Below are positions 24,434 to 32,784 of a stretch of 44,342 nt of DNA, in pieces; the first letter of the stretch is position 1; the number at the start of each line of letters is the position of its first letter. Source of the stretch: Bacillus andreraoultii (GTDB lineage Bacteria; Bacillota; Bacilli; Bacillales; Caldibacillaceae); assembly GCF_001244735.1 (NCBI RefSeq), contig NZ_LN868935.1, positions 453,566 to 497,907 of the forward strand. The letters run 5' to 3'. Under the pieces are notes generated by a model. It did not search any database. It saw only the letters and a program-made list of their open reading frames with translations, and was not told the origin of the DNA. Both the position numbers and the translations under genes were made by a program.

Positions 24434-25870
24434 TTATTTTATTTTAAATGAATATACCTTACCAGCTTCAATGCTTTCTGGATTATTGGTAAATCCTAAT
24501 AAATCACTAACGGTTACTACTAGATAACCTTCTTTGTTTAGCCAATCTAATACTTTGTCAAGTGACTGAGCCGTTGTCGGATATATATCATGCATAAGAA
24601 TAATCGATCCATCACTTACTTGTCTCTTCACCTGGGCAATAATTTTATTGGCATTGCGGCTCTTCCAATCTTCCGTATCGACCGACCAATTGATTATCGG
24701 TCTACCTGCAATTGATTTTACGGTATCATTTAAAGCACCATATGGCGGGCGGACGAGTCCAGCCGGTTTCCCTGTAGCCATTTTTATTTGTTCATCTGTT
24801 TTATCTAGCTGACTTTCGATTTGTTTTGGCTTTAGCTTGGTTAATTGTGGATGACTCCAAGAGTGACTCCCAATTTCATGCCCCTCTAAAACCGCTCTTT
24901 GTAAAAGATTCGGATAAAACTCAGCTCGATTTCCTAAAACGAAAAATGTTGCATGTGCATGGTGTTTTGCTAATATATCAAGAATCCTTGGTGTAACGGT
25001 TGGATGTGGTCCATCATCAAAAGTGAGTGCAACATGTTTTTTCTTAGGATCCAAAACAGCTTTCTTTTTACTTGATACTTTCTTAGTTACACTTGCTTGC
25101 ACATTTCTATCCTTATTCGTAGTACTTTTCACATACTTATTCAATAATATATCACTTAGTTCACTTTCATCTATAGCGATTTGCCGTTCTTTACCCGATT
25201 GGTCACCAGTTTGTTCTGGTGTTAATAAAATAATCAGTTTATTATCTTTTATAAGAAAGTGGTTAAAGTGATCTACTTTTGGCTCAAGTCCCTTTCGTAT
25301 AGTTTTTTCTTTTGCACTTTTTTTAAAATCTTGATCTTCCATTAGCTTTTCATACGTGAGTTGCGATAATCGAACAAGATAATTGGAATCCTTTTTAAAT
25401 AAGTCGGATATTGAAAGAAACTTATTAGACTGACGGTCAAAGTTATAAATGATTTTACTTTGTTTCGGAGTTGTGCCTCTTAGATGTTCAGTTTTATTAA
25501 ATTTCACTGATAAAACTTCAGCTGTATAAGAGAATATTTCAAAATCAATGTGTAATTCATGTGGACCTATTTTATCAGGTGTCAAGTGGGTTTTCGCTTC
25601 ATGGATAAAGTTCGTTACGGTGTTGGATGTCCATAGTTGCATCTCTTGATCCCACATTTTTTTATTCAAATAGGGGACATGAATGGAATATTGATAGGCC
25701 ACATTTTCTACGATGGTTGATTGAATATTTAAGCCAGGATAATCTGTGGAGGATTTTGTTTTATTTTGCATTTGTACGGATTTTGTCGCATTATTTACCG
25801 ACACCGTTTGACAAGCTGTTAGAAAAATGGATATGATTACAATTAAAATAACTTTATACTTGTTCTTCAT
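24434..25870 (-). CDS. pdaC: PdaC-like polysaccharide deacetylase lipoprotein
   Basis: A 478-residue protein with a lipobox LTAC (C20), an N-terminal domain of the DUF4163/DUF3298 kind (about 50-245), a basic linker, and a C-terminal carbohydrate esterase 4 domain (about 275-470). The metal and catalytic motifs are present: TFDDG (283-287), HSWSH (336-340) and RPPYG (374-378), then MHDI near 443. The layout matches B. subtilis PdaC (YjeA), a membrane-bound peptidoglycan N-acetylmuramic acid deacetylase of about 467 residues. The substrate here is inferred from that similarity. Monocistronic with its own terminator. Confidence 0.9.
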   Translation of the reverse strand: MKNKYKVILIVIISIFLTACQTVSVNNATKSVQMQNKTKSSTDYPGLNIQSTIVENVAYQYSIHVPYLNKKMWDQEMQLWTSNTVTNFIHEAKTHLTPDKIGPHELHIDFEIFSYTAEVLSVKFNKTEHLRGTTPKQSKIIYNFDRQSNKFLSISDLFKKDSNYLVRLSQLTYEKLMEDQDFKKSAKEKTIRKGLEPKVDHFNHFLIKDNKLIILLTPEQTGDQSGKERQIAIDESELSDILLNKYVKSTTNKDRNVQASVTKKVSSKKKAVLDPKKKHVALTFDDGPHPTVTPRILDILAKHHAHATFFVLGNRAEFYPNLLQRAVLEGHEIGSHSWSHPQLTKLKPKQIESQLDKTDEQIKMATGKPAGLVRPPYGALNDTVKSIAGRPIINWSVDTEDWKSRNANKIIAQVKRQVSDGSIILMHDIYPTTAQSLDKVLDWLNKEGYLVVTVSDLLGFTNNPESIEAGKVYSFKIK

Positions 25871-26087
25871 TTGAATATCTCTCCGGTCTTTAATCTTACT
25901 ATAATTGTATATGGTTTACGCAAGAAATAAAAGGGCATTTCTAATATACGAACTATTAAAATTATAATTTTATCACTAGGGAAAGTCCTTTTTTTCAGCA
26001 GTATTCGACAAGTTGCTACGTTTAATTATAAACGAAATAAATGAGGAAAAGATAGAAAATATTTTTATCTTTATTTGGAGGAGAACT

Positions 26088-26150
26088 ATATTCGGCAAAG
26101 ATAAAAAAACTCGAGGGACGCCAGATCTTTCAGGAAACCAAGATCCGTAG
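26088..26150 (+). pseudogene. Tiny reading frame with strong ribosome binding site but ATA first codon
   Basis: GGAGGAG at 26077-26083 sits five bases before ATA TTC GGC AAA..., which runs 20 codons (IFGKDKKTRGTPDLSGNQDP) to a TAG. The hydrophilic, Pro/Gly/Asp-rich peptide and well-placed ribosome binding site look like one of the many tiny Bacillus genes, with the ATG changed to ATA. No family recognised. ATA is a very poor start, so I call it broken, with low confidence. Confidence 0.3.
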
Positions 26151-26156
26151 TTAGTA

Positions 26157-26250
26157 GAAAAAGCCTTTTTTCGGTTGCGATACAATGCTCGTAGCCTTCC
26201 TTGTGCGCTTATGTATATCAGGAATATTTATACTTTCCTATTAGCCAAAA
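26157..26250. repeat. Dispersed intergenic repeat, copy A
   Basis: Shares blocks with the copies at 28350 and 29813: CCTTTTTTCGG, TGCGATACAATGCT, AGCCTTCCTTGTGCGCTTATG and TACTTTCCTATTAGCCAA. Non-coding. Confidence 0.75.
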
Positions 26251-26280
26251 AAATACAAGGCAAAAGATATTACCTTGTAC
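26251..26280 (-). terminator. Intrinsic terminator of the 26299-26565 gene
   Basis: TACAAGG (26254-26260) pairs with CCTTGTA (26273-26279); on the minus strand it is followed by TTTTTTTGG. Confidence 0.75.
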
Positions 26281-26298
26281 GTACACTGTCTAATGATA

Positions 26299-26565
26299 TT
26301 AGACACTATCCTTTTTCTTTTTATGTTTCACATAATAAATAAGTTCTGCAATTAAATTTGAAACAAGCATGAATACATTTCCTTGTACATTATACGTTAG
26401 TTGTTGTTCCTCAAAGCTCATTTTATCAATCATTTCATCTTGACTAATTCCCTTGGCTCCATTTGCTTTTCTTCGTTCTTTAAGCTCCTTAATATACGGA
26501 TATTGTACCGGCAAGAAAAGTAACGATAGCAATACGTAGCCTCCTAGAATCCACAAAAAAAACAT
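26299..26565 (-). CDS. Small membrane protein, DUF3949-like
   Basis: An 88-residue protein: an N-terminal membrane helix (3-20), a hydrophilic middle with ISQDEMIDKMSFEEQQLTYNVQGN (41-64), and a second hydrophobic segment (66-79) with a lysine-rich tail. The QDEMxDKMSFEEQ-x-x-YNVQGN block recalls DUF3949 proteins of Bacillus from memory; function is unknown. GGGGGAG lies 7 bases before the ATG, and a terminator follows the stop, so this is a real, separately transcribed gene or the last of a pair with 26615-26935. Confidence 0.75.
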   Translation of the reverse strand: MFFLWILGGYVLLSLLFLPVQYPYIKELKERRKANGAKGISQDEMIDKMSFEEQQLTYNVQGNVFMLVSNLIAELIYYVKHKKKKDSV

Positions 26566-26614
26566 CTTCTACTCCCCCTTTTTAAAAATACAAAGCTCAA
26601 ATTGAGTGGACAAC

Positions 26615-26935
26615 CTACTGTATTCCACCAGTCGTAATTAATTGAATCAATTTCTTAATATGATAATACTTTCCTTTTCTTTTAATTTCATCAGTTAGGG
26701 GAACTAATTCATATTCAAAAGAAATGGTTGTATATGTGTCTACTTTGTATCGATAGAGTCCATTTTTATTAAACACGACTCCAGAAGCGACCACAATGGA
26801 ATCTTCTTTTATTTCTTTAATTCGGTCAATCGAAAAGATATACGAATTCCCCATACCTTTCGTCACTTCTTTAATTCCAACTTCATCGTCCACTTGTAAA
26901 GAAAGAAGCCAATCTTCCCGCTTTATTCCGCTCAA
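26615..26935 (-). CDS. Hypothetical protein, beta-rich
   Basis: A 106-residue soluble protein without signal peptide or cysteines. It starts with TTG, seven bases after AGGG. Pattern of short alternating strands (VDDEVGIKEVT, SYIFSIDRIKEI, SIVVASGVVFNKNGLYRYKVD) suggests a small beta barrel. The ending KKLIQLITTGGIQ is helical. No family recognised. It lies 49 bases upstream of the DUF3949-like gene in the same orientation and probably shares its transcript. Confidence 0.6.
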   Translation of the reverse strand: MSGIKREDWLLSLQVDDEVGIKEVTKGMGNSYIFSIDRIKEIKEDSIVVASGVVFNKNGLYRYKVDTYTTISFEYELVPLTDEIKRKGKYYHIKKLIQLITTGGIQ

Positions 26936-26957
26936 TCTCTTCCCTCAATTCGTATCC

Positions 26958-27875
26958 TTACCTTTTTATAGATGCTGCCATTCTTATAAACGTATGCCGA
27001 CGTCCTCGGATAGCTACTGAGTATGCCATAATATTTTCGGGCACTGCTATTCCGTTAAATCCAGCATCCCCAATATGATGAATATCTGCACCGGCCATTT
27101 TATTATGGAGTGCTATTTGTTTCACTGTTTGTTCGTCTGCTCCTTCTTGACTCGTGCCAATCGTTGTCATAACAAGTGATTCTGCTTTTTGTCCTACTTC
27201 AATAAGTCTTGCCGTTTTATCCAATGTCATACCGGGAACTGTCCCAACGCCAAAAAGTAAAACAACATCTGCACCCGCTTCGACAAATTCACGGACAACC
27301 CCTTCAGATACAATTTGATTACCAGTTTCTCCGTTAACCCCTGCTCCATGCATTTTTCCGGCAATAATCATTATATTATCAGAGAAAACTCCTTTTGCTG
27401 TTTGAATTGCTTTAACAATTTCCTGATTAGTTACACCTGTTTTGGGGTTTCGGTCAAGCAAATAAAGTCGACATCCAGCTCTATTGCTTTTTGTAACGTG
27501 CTTTTCGTTGCGATTCTTCCCTCAGGTAAATTTTGTAGCGTTTCAATCGTTTTTGCCTCTAAATCGACTGGCTCAAGATTAATCCCAACTGGTCGACCTA
27601 ATAGTTCTTTTAGTCTTTGTATGATTTCTTCTTGTGCTACTCCCTCTAATCCTTCAATTGTTGGATTATTCACGTCAAACATATTTAATAAAACAAGGTC
27701 TGCCCCAAACGCTGCAACATATTCAGCATTCGTTAAACCTGGATAAAGGGGAGTAGCTGTACAAACCACTTCACTAAAGCATCGTTCTTCCCTCTGAAGC
27801 TGCAATGAAAGCTTTTAATTCAGAGCCTGTCATTTTTGCAAAGTCTGAAGCAACACAGTTCAAAATCCGTTTCAA
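26958..27875 (-). pseudogene. DUF7916-like TIM-barrel protein, two frameshifts
   Basis: Three overlapping frames together give one protein. From TTG 27875 (AAGGAG at 9 bases) comes KRILNCVASDFAKM...AASEGRTML, then an extra base near 27780-27785 shifts to SEVVCTATPLYPGLTNAEYV...DVDFICLTET, and a missing base near 27440-27450 shifts again to NPKTGVTNQEIVKAI...AIRGRRHTFIRMAASIKR. The combined 305 or so residues match what I recall of a conserved TIM-barrel family (DUF7916) often near PTS genes: PLYPGLTNAE, GRPVGINLEPVD, IAGKMHGAG, TSQEGAD and IHHIGDAG. The function of the family is unknown to me. Two independent lesions argue for decay, though sequence error is possible. Confidence 0.82.
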
Positions 27876-28012
27876 TATTGACATCTCCTTATAATGCATA
27901 TACTAGGAAAATGATAAAATTGTCTTCTTGTGATTTTTATACCTTCAATTAAATTTTAACCTATTTTGAAACCGTATACAAAGCATCCGTTCAGGAAATG
28001 TCTTTTTAAAAG

Positions 28013-28207
28013 TTAAAAAATCGCATCATACAGATTACTAATGAGACGACCCAGTCCTCGGATTAACCAAAACAATAATCGAAATGGCCAGACAATCACT
28101 TCTGGAATCCAGAATAAAACATCGAGTATAAAATCTAGGAGAGTATACCGGTCATTTTCTTTGTAGAGCTTTCTTCGTGCTTCTCTCTTCTTGCGCCAGC
28201 GTTTCAT
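28013..28207 (-). CDS. Small basic membrane-associated protein
   Basis: A 64-residue protein beginning with a strongly basic stretch (MKRWRKKREARRKLY) followed by a long hydrophobic, Trp-rich region (24-56: LDFILDVLFWIPEVIVWPFRLL then WLIRGLGRLI). GAGGCG lies 5 bases before the ATG. I recognise no family. The amphipathic C-terminus suggests peripheral or hairpin membrane insertion. Single gene. Confidence 0.65.
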   Translation of the reverse strand: MKRWRKKREARRKLYKENDRYTLLDFILDVLFWIPEVIVWPFRLLFWLIRGLGRLISNLYDAIF

Positions 28208-28349
28208 CTATCGCCTCATCCTTCCTACAATCTTAAGGATTATAATTAATCATACGAATAAGAAATCATAAAGTTTCTAGTATTTTTCACATGATTTAAA
28301 GAAAACTCATGTCTCGAGCCTTTAGGCAAGCAAGAAACTAGGATTCGCC

Positions 28350-28443
28350 GAAAAGGCCTTTTTTCGGCTGCGATGTAATGCTGCTAGAGCTTCTTATGCT
28401 GCGTATTAGAAATTAGAAATTTATACTTTCCTATTAGCCAAGG
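28350..28443. repeat. Dispersed intergenic repeat, copy B
   Basis: Blocks GGCCTTTTTTCGGCTGCGAT, AATGCTGCTAGAGC, TTCTTATGCTGCG and TATACTTTCCTATTAGCCAA match copies A and C, with internal differences. Non-coding spacer between the small basic protein gene and the mini-element at 28605. Confidence 0.75.
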
Positions 28444-28604
28444 AAAACGAACAAAAGGGAAAGTTCGTTTCACAGAGGAAGAAATTATTTGTCTTTAACT
28501 ATGTTGTCCGATTCTTTAGCTTTAAGGTATATGTTTGGGAAGAATGACATCTCCAAGCAGCGATAAAATCCAAGTTTAACTTTACCAAGATATATTTTAA
28601 AAAA

Positions 28605-28725
28605 GGGGCAGTTCATAAAGTGGATATCCACAAAAATGCGATAATTAAGAATGCTGATCTATCAAGGTTTTGAAACATGAAAAGGGGCATCCGAAAATCA
28701 AAAATACGACTTTCTGGACAGCCCC
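28605..28725. repeat. Candidate 121-bp mini-element with imperfect terminal inverted repeats
   Basis: GGGGCAGTTCATAAAGTGG at 28605-28623 and, inverted, GGGGCTGTCCAGAAAGTCG at 28725-28707 agree at 14 or 15 of 19 positions. The right end recalls termini of IS1182-type elements (GGGxCTGTCCxxAAAGTC) from memory. No coding capacity. A clear target duplication was not found. Probably a non-autonomous relic. Confidence 0.5.
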
Positions 28726-28842
28726 CTTCAAAATAGAATGTATAACATTAAAGACAAGACATTGATTTAACAAATTTTTGGTGCCATCACCTATCTTTAA
28801 TTTTCAAAGTAAAAGATTGCTTTCTTATAAGTCGGGGCATCT

Positions 28843-29388
28843 TCAATGATGTTCGGTTTCCATTGCTTCACGTTTTGTTCTGTGTACTGTGCCATGTGGA
28901 TGTTGCGGTGGAGCATAAATGGAATAAAGCTTCAATGGTCCATTTCCAGTATTTGTAACATTATGCCAGGTTCCTGCAGGGATAAATATAGCAGAATCAT
29001 CCCCTATCCTTCTTACAAAGTTCAAGTTATTTTTTGTTTTACCCATTCGTACAATTCCTTGCCCTTGTTCAACACGCAAAAACTGGTCAAGGTGCGGATG
29101 AATTTCTAACCCAATATCTTCACCAACTTTTAGACTCATCAACGTTAACTGCAAGTGTTTTCCTGTCCATAATGCCGTTCGAAATGTGTTGTTTTGCTTT
29201 GTCGCTTGATTAATATTTACAACATACGGTTCTGGTCCATAATCTTTTAATCTAATTGGTACACGGTCCTCTTCACGGAAAAAAGCCTGTTGTTGATACG
29301 GGTACACACCATAAGTAGGTGCAATACTATATGCTGGTACATTTACATAGCATGGAGATGGGCATACTAAAGGAACATAAAAATACAT
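28843..29388 (-). CDS. Cupin domain protein
   Basis: A 181-residue protein. The N-terminal 50 residues are Pro/Tyr/Gln-rich (YVPLVCPSPCYVNVPAYSIA...YPYQQQ), unlike an enzyme and reminiscent of spore-coat or surface proteins; the rest is a single cupin barrel. Motif 1 is EIHPHLDQFLRVEQGQG (metal ligands H-x-H and a later acidic/Gln residue), motif 2 is IFIPAGTWHNVTNTG. A metal-dependent enzyme or sugar-binding role is possible. AGGAGGG lies 9 bases before the ATG. No operon partner, so the role is open. Confidence 0.85.
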   Translation of the reverse strand: MYFYVPLVCPSPCYVNVPAYSIAPTYGVYPYQQQAFFREEDRVPIRLKDYGPEPYVVNINQATKQNNTFRTALWTGKHLQLTLMSLKVGEDIGLEIHPHLDQFLRVEQGQGIVRMGKTKNNLNFVRRIGDDSAIFIPAGTWHNVTNTGNGPLKLYSIYAPPQHPHGTVHRTKREAMETEHH

Positions 29389-29482
29389 TTTCTAATCCCT
29401 CCTCATCATTTATCAACCATATCTTATTCATTGTTTAGGGAAAATGTAATACATTCGTTGGATCGTTTTCTATAAAACTAGT

Positions 29483-29695
29483 GTGACAAGTCTAGAAAAA
29501 GATACGAGAACAAAGCACACTTCTTTGCCCCTGAAAGTAAAATTCGAATTCGCTAATATGAATAACACAACGGACAACCTTCGTATGAATGAGCTTGTCC
29601 GTTATTTATTGATTGATTATTTAGATGTGGATGTGGCACTTGATCACTTCAATTCGATTATTCATGAGTTGAGCATTTATACCCGCTCTAGGTGA
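29483..29695 (+). CDS. Short open frame, doubtful hypothetical protein
   Basis: A 70-codon frame opening with GTG at 29483, reading ...SLPLKVKFEFANMNNTTDNL and MNELVRYLLIDYLDVDVALD. Composition looks protein-like (amphipathic helix at 34-62), but there is no ribosome binding site before the GTG. An internal ATG at 29555 or so has none either. It could be the 3' remnant of a longer gene or a chance frame. Its end runs into the repeat unit at 29685. Confidence 0.35.
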   Translation: MTSLEKDTRTKHTSLPLKVKFEFANMNNTTDNLRMNELVRYLLIDYLDVDVALDHFNSIIHELSIYTRSR

Positions 29696-29737
29696 CCTCT
29701 TCCTCCTTTTTAACCGCGAATCGGGCATCTACACTAG
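29685..29737. repeat. Single diverged unit of the 52-bp repeat family
   Basis: CTCTAGGTGACC...CCTTTTTAACCGCGA..TCGGGCATCTACAC aligns with units of the 36605 array (CTTCTAGATGACC...CCTTTTTACTGCGATTTGGGCGTCTAT). Confidence 0.5.
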
Positions 29738-29812
29738 TAAAACATCCCTTTTTCCATGGTAGCCCAATAAAGAAAACTCAGGTACGCTCGATACTTTAGT
29801 TTGCTTGATAAA

Positions 29813-29913
29813 AAAGAGAATTTTTCGGCTTTGATGCAATGCTGCTAGAGCCTTCCTTGTGCGCTTATGCATATAGGAAAGTGAAAATTGGAAGATTTTC
29901 ACTTTCCTATTAG
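29813..29913. repeat. Dispersed intergenic repeat, copy C
   Basis: Matches copies A and B (TTTTTCGGCTTTGATGCAATG, GCTGCTAGAGCCTTCCTTG, TGCGCTTATGCATATAGG). In this copy the right half forms a perfect long stem, AGGAAAGTGAAAAT with ATTTTCACTTTCCT. It lies just before the terminator of the sulfonate transporter operon. Confidence 0.75.
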
Positions 29914-29945
29914 CTAAAAAAACCGGACTATAACACCCGGTTTCC
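29914..29945 (-). terminator. Intrinsic terminator of the sulfonate-type ABC operon
   Basis: AACCGG (29921-29926) pairs with CCGGTT (29937-29942); on the minus strand the stem is followed by TTTTTTTAGC. Confidence 0.75.
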
Positions 29946-29968
29946 ACTTGAATAATTAATTGTTTTTC

Positions 29969-30982
29969 TTATTTCACAAAAGCTGTTTCCACTAATCCAT
30001 CAAATGCAGGCTTTTTTTTCAAAAACTCCAATTCATATGAAGATTGGCCGAATTCTTTAAGAACTTCTTCATCAATTTCTGTTGTATACGTAATACGTGA
30101 CATTGCTTTCTCTACAATTTTTTGATCCATTTCTTGATTTGTTAATTCTTTAATCGAGTTCACTGCAATATCAAGGGCCTCTTTCGCGTTGTTATTAATA
30201 AAATCAACCGCTTTTTCATGTGCTTTTAAAAGATCTTCCACGACTTCTTGATTTTCTTTAATTAATTTCCCATTTGCCACAAATACGGTGTTAGGCAGTG
30301 TTTCACCATAAGCAATGTCTTCTGTGCTAATAATTACTTTTGCGCCATTTTCAACAAGAATCGATGCCCATGGCTCAGGAACAGCTGCTAAATCTACTTT
30401 ACCGGATTCAAACATTGCTTGGTAAGATGCTGGATTTCCCGTTACATGGGATAAAGTCCCACCAATTCGCGAAGAAGTTAATTCTTTATTTCCTAATTGT
30501 TGTAAATAGGTTTCGAATTGAACATCATGTGTGCAACCAATCCCTGGTGTAATAAAGGTTTTGCCTGCAATTTCATCTACACTCGTTATTCCACTTTTTT
30601 CACTCGCTACAACAACGGTTCCACCAGACGAAGCACCCGCGATGACTTTTACATCTGCACCATTCGAGAAGTTATTCATTACAGGTCCAGGGCCGACTAG
30701 ACCAGCATCAATTTCTCCAGATTTTAAAGCGGTCATAAACGTGCCACCATCTGGGAATGTTTTATATTCAATTTCTACATTATCACCAAGTGCCGCTTCA
30801 TAATACCCTTTCTCCCGAGCAACCATTGCCGGAACGTGATCAATATTTGGAAAATAGCCAATAACAATTTTTTCCTTTTTTGAATTAGATGGGGAAGAAG
30901 AACCGCTTGACCCTTCACTTCCACATGCTGATAAACCAAACAGCACAAATAGTAATGCAATTGATAAAAACCATCTCTTCAT
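29969..30982 (-). CDS. ytlA: Sulfonate/nitrate/taurine-type ABC transporter, binding lipoprotein (YtlA-like)
   Basis: A 337-residue lipoprotein with the lipobox LSAC (C20), a Ser/Gly-rich tether and an SsuA/NMT1-like periplasmic-binding fold (IGYFPNIDHVPAMVAREKGYYE, FPDGGTFMTALKSGEIDAGLVGPGP, GIGCTHDVQFETYL, AAVPEPWASIL). The start is ATG 30982, after GAGGAG at 9 bases; the frame extends to GTG 30991 but that overlaps the ribosome binding site. Last gene of an operon with ATPase and permease. Next to a cysteine synthase paralogue, the same neighbourhood as B. subtilis ytlACD/ytkP, so an organosulfur substrate is likely; identity unknown. Confidence 0.85.
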   Translation of the reverse strand: MKRWFLSIALLFVLFGLSACGSEGSSGSSSPSNSKKEKIVIGYFPNIDHVPAMVAREKGYYEAALGDNVEIEYKTFPDGGTFMTALKSGEIDAGLVGPGPVMNNFSNGADVKVIAGASSGGTVVVASEKSGITSVDEIAGKTFITPGIGCTHDVQFETYLQQLGNKELTSSRIGGTLSHVTGNPASYQAMFESGKVDLAAVPEPWASILVENGAKVIISTEDIAYGETLPNTVFVANGKLIKENQEVVEDLLKAHEKAVDFINNNAKEALDIAVNSIKELTNQEMDQKIVEKAMSRITYTTEIDEEVLKEFGQSSYELEFLKKKPAFDGLVETAFVK

Positions 30983-31056
30983 TCTAAACACTCCTCTTTG
31001 TAAATTTGTTTTGCAATCATCCCCAACTTATAGAAACTTGGACTTCTACGGGAAAT

Positions 31057-31818
31057 TTAAGTATTTTGTTCAAGTCCCCATTTGGTCCGCACTTGTTTTT
31101 CAATTCGTTGGAAGAATAATAAATCGACTGTAACACCGATCACACCAATGACAACCATTATTCCCATAACCATATCCATACGCCCGAAATCAGAAGCATA
31201 TTTCAATGTATATCCTAGCCCTGGCCCTGTACTTAATAATTCACCAGCCATTAATGCACGCCACGAAAATGCCCAAGCAAGACGAGTTCCGGTAACGATA
31301 TATGGGATGGATGCCGGCAAAATAACACGGAAAAACATGTCTATTCCACTTGATCCCATCGTTTGCGCGGCCTTTATAAAGATAGGTGAGACATTTTTAA
31401 TTCCTGTTCGGACATTAATTGTCATCACAATGGCACCACCAAGAACGACAATAAAAATAACGGATTTCTCATTCAACCCAAACCACATAATCGCAAGGGG
31501 CAACCAGACAATACTTGGTATGCTTTGAAGTGCTAAAATTAAAGAACCAAGTGTCTCATCTGCTGTTTTCGATTTAGCGAGAAAAATTCCTAATAACAAG
31601 CCAATCAATAACGCTAGCACGAGCCCGATTGCTAACCGCATAAAACTTGCACCTAAATCTCGCGGCAACGTCCCGTCCATGAACGCTTCTTTTAAACTTA
31701 AGAAAACATCTGATGGTGCCGGCATTAAAACTGCAGGAATAGCAAATAAGCGAACAATCAACTCCCAAATAATGAATAGAAGACTAAAAAATAGGAATCT
31801 CTTAGTTGCTAACTGCAT
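31057..31818 (-). CDS. ytlD: Sulfonate-type ABC transporter, permease (YtlD-like)
   Basis: A 253-residue permease with six membrane helices and the BPD_transp_1 EAA loop FIKAAQTMGSSGIDMFFRVILPASIPYIVTG. Homologous in type to SsuC/TauC. Its start overlaps the ATPase gene by 17 bases, showing coupled translation. GAGGAA lies 8 bases before the ATG. Functions with the ATPase (31802-32587) and lipoprotein (29969-30982). Confidence 0.9.
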   Translation of the reverse strand: MQLATKRFLFFSLLFIIWELIVRLFAIPAVLMPAPSDVFLSLKEAFMDGTLPRDLGASFMRLAIGLVLALLIGLLLGIFLAKSKTADETLGSLILALQSIPSIVWLPLAIMWFGLNEKSVIFIVVLGGAIVMTINVRTGIKNVSPIFIKAAQTMGSSGIDMFFRVILPASIPYIVTGTRLAWAFSWRALMAGELLSTGPGLGYTLKYASDFGRMDMVMGIMVVIGVIGVTVDLLFFQRIEKQVRTKWGLEQNT

Positions 31819-32587
31819 AGTTTTGTTCCTCTTCTTCCACTTTATCTATTTCTGTTTTTAATAAATTCATAATTTGTGCCTCATATTCAGCCATCTGTTT
31901 CAAATAGGTTTCCCGTGGACGTTCTAGGTTGATTGCGAAATTTTGTAAAACTCGACCAGGATGGGTGCCCATCACGATAATTCGGTCTGATAATTTAACT
32001 GCTTCCTGAATACTATGAGTTACAAAAATTATGGTCTTTTTCTCCTTTAACCAAATTGTTTCCAATTCCTGTTGCAGACGCATTCTTGTTTGCTCATCTA
32101 GTGCACCAAATGGTTCATCCATTAATAATACGCGTGGATTCATCGCAAGGGCTCGTGCAATCGATACTCTTTGCTGCATACCTCCTGACAGTTCATGAGG
32201 ATGATGATTGACGTATTGGCTGAGTTGAACGAGTTTTAAATATTTATGGGCAACTTCCCGTGCTTGAGTCTTTGGCATTTCCTTTTTAAGTGGGAACAAA
32301 ATATTTTCTTCTACTGTTAGCCAGGGAAATAAAGCTGCTTCTTGAAAGACCATCCCACGATCTTTTCCTGGTTTAATTATTTTTTGATTGTCCAAATAGA
32401 CGTTTCCCTCATTTGGCTGATTAAGGCCCGCTAAAATTGAAAGCAACGTCGATTTACCACATCCAGATGGACCTAATAAGGATACAAACTCCCCTTCTTT
32501 AACTGTTAAATTTATTTCACTTAAAACATGTTCTTTCCGACCATATTTTTCAAAACTTTTATTCACATTCTTTATTGTGAGGAACAA
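31802..32587 (-). CDS. ytlC: Sulfonate-type ABC transporter, ATP-binding protein (YtlC-like)
   Basis: A 261-residue ATPase of the SsuB/TauB kind: Walker A LLGPSGCGKSTLLS (about 37-50), Q-loop MVFQEAALFPWLTV, signature LSGGMQQRVSIARAL, Walker B VLLMDEPFGALDEQTR and H-loop FVTHSIQEA. The start is TTG at 32587, with AAGGGATG about nine bases before; no ATG is available. First gene of the operon, divergent from the cysteine synthase paralogue; promoters share the 32588-32784 gap. Confidence 0.9.
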   Translation of the reverse strand: MFLTIKNVNKSFEKYGRKEHVLSEINLTVKEGEFVSLLGPSGCGKSTLLSILAGLNQPNEGNVYLDNQKIIKPGKDRGMVFQEAALFPWLTVEENILFPLKKEMPKTQAREVAHKYLKLVQLSQYVNHHPHELSGGMQQRVSIARALAMNPRVLLMDEPFGALDEQTRMRLQQELETIWLKEKKTIIFVTHSIQEAVKLSDRIIVMGTHPGRVLQNFAINLERPRETYLKQMAEYEAQIMNLLKTEIDKVEEEEQNYAVSN

Positions 32588-32720
32588 ATGATTTCACATC
32601 CCTTTTTCTAAGTAAATAATTCCGATAAGAATAATATGATTTATAGTTACATAATATTTAATTTTTAGAAAATGTCAAGTAATTCATTTTCGGATCGAGT
32701 AAGTATGTTCATTACTCACC

Positions 32721-32749
32721 TTGTGTATCATTGTTATTTTAAGTATACT
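32721..32749 (+). promoter_or_regulatory. Sigma-A promoter of ytkP
   Basis: TTGTGT (32721-32726) and TATACT (32744-32749) with a 17-base spacer, followed by about 30 bases to the GTG start. No T-box or S-box structure was seen in this gap. Confidence 0.7.
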
Positions 32750-32784
32750 AATTTTATAGGAATTATATGTTTAAAGGAGAGAAA

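Noticed and set aside
24330-24527. 65-codon plus-strand frame
   Set aside because: Overlaps the terminator and the 3' end of the deacetylase gene antisense; no ribosome binding site.
29729-29947. 72-codon minus-strand frame, and 25976-26185 of similar size
   Set aside because: Both run through copies of the dispersed intergenic repeat and have no ribosome binding site.
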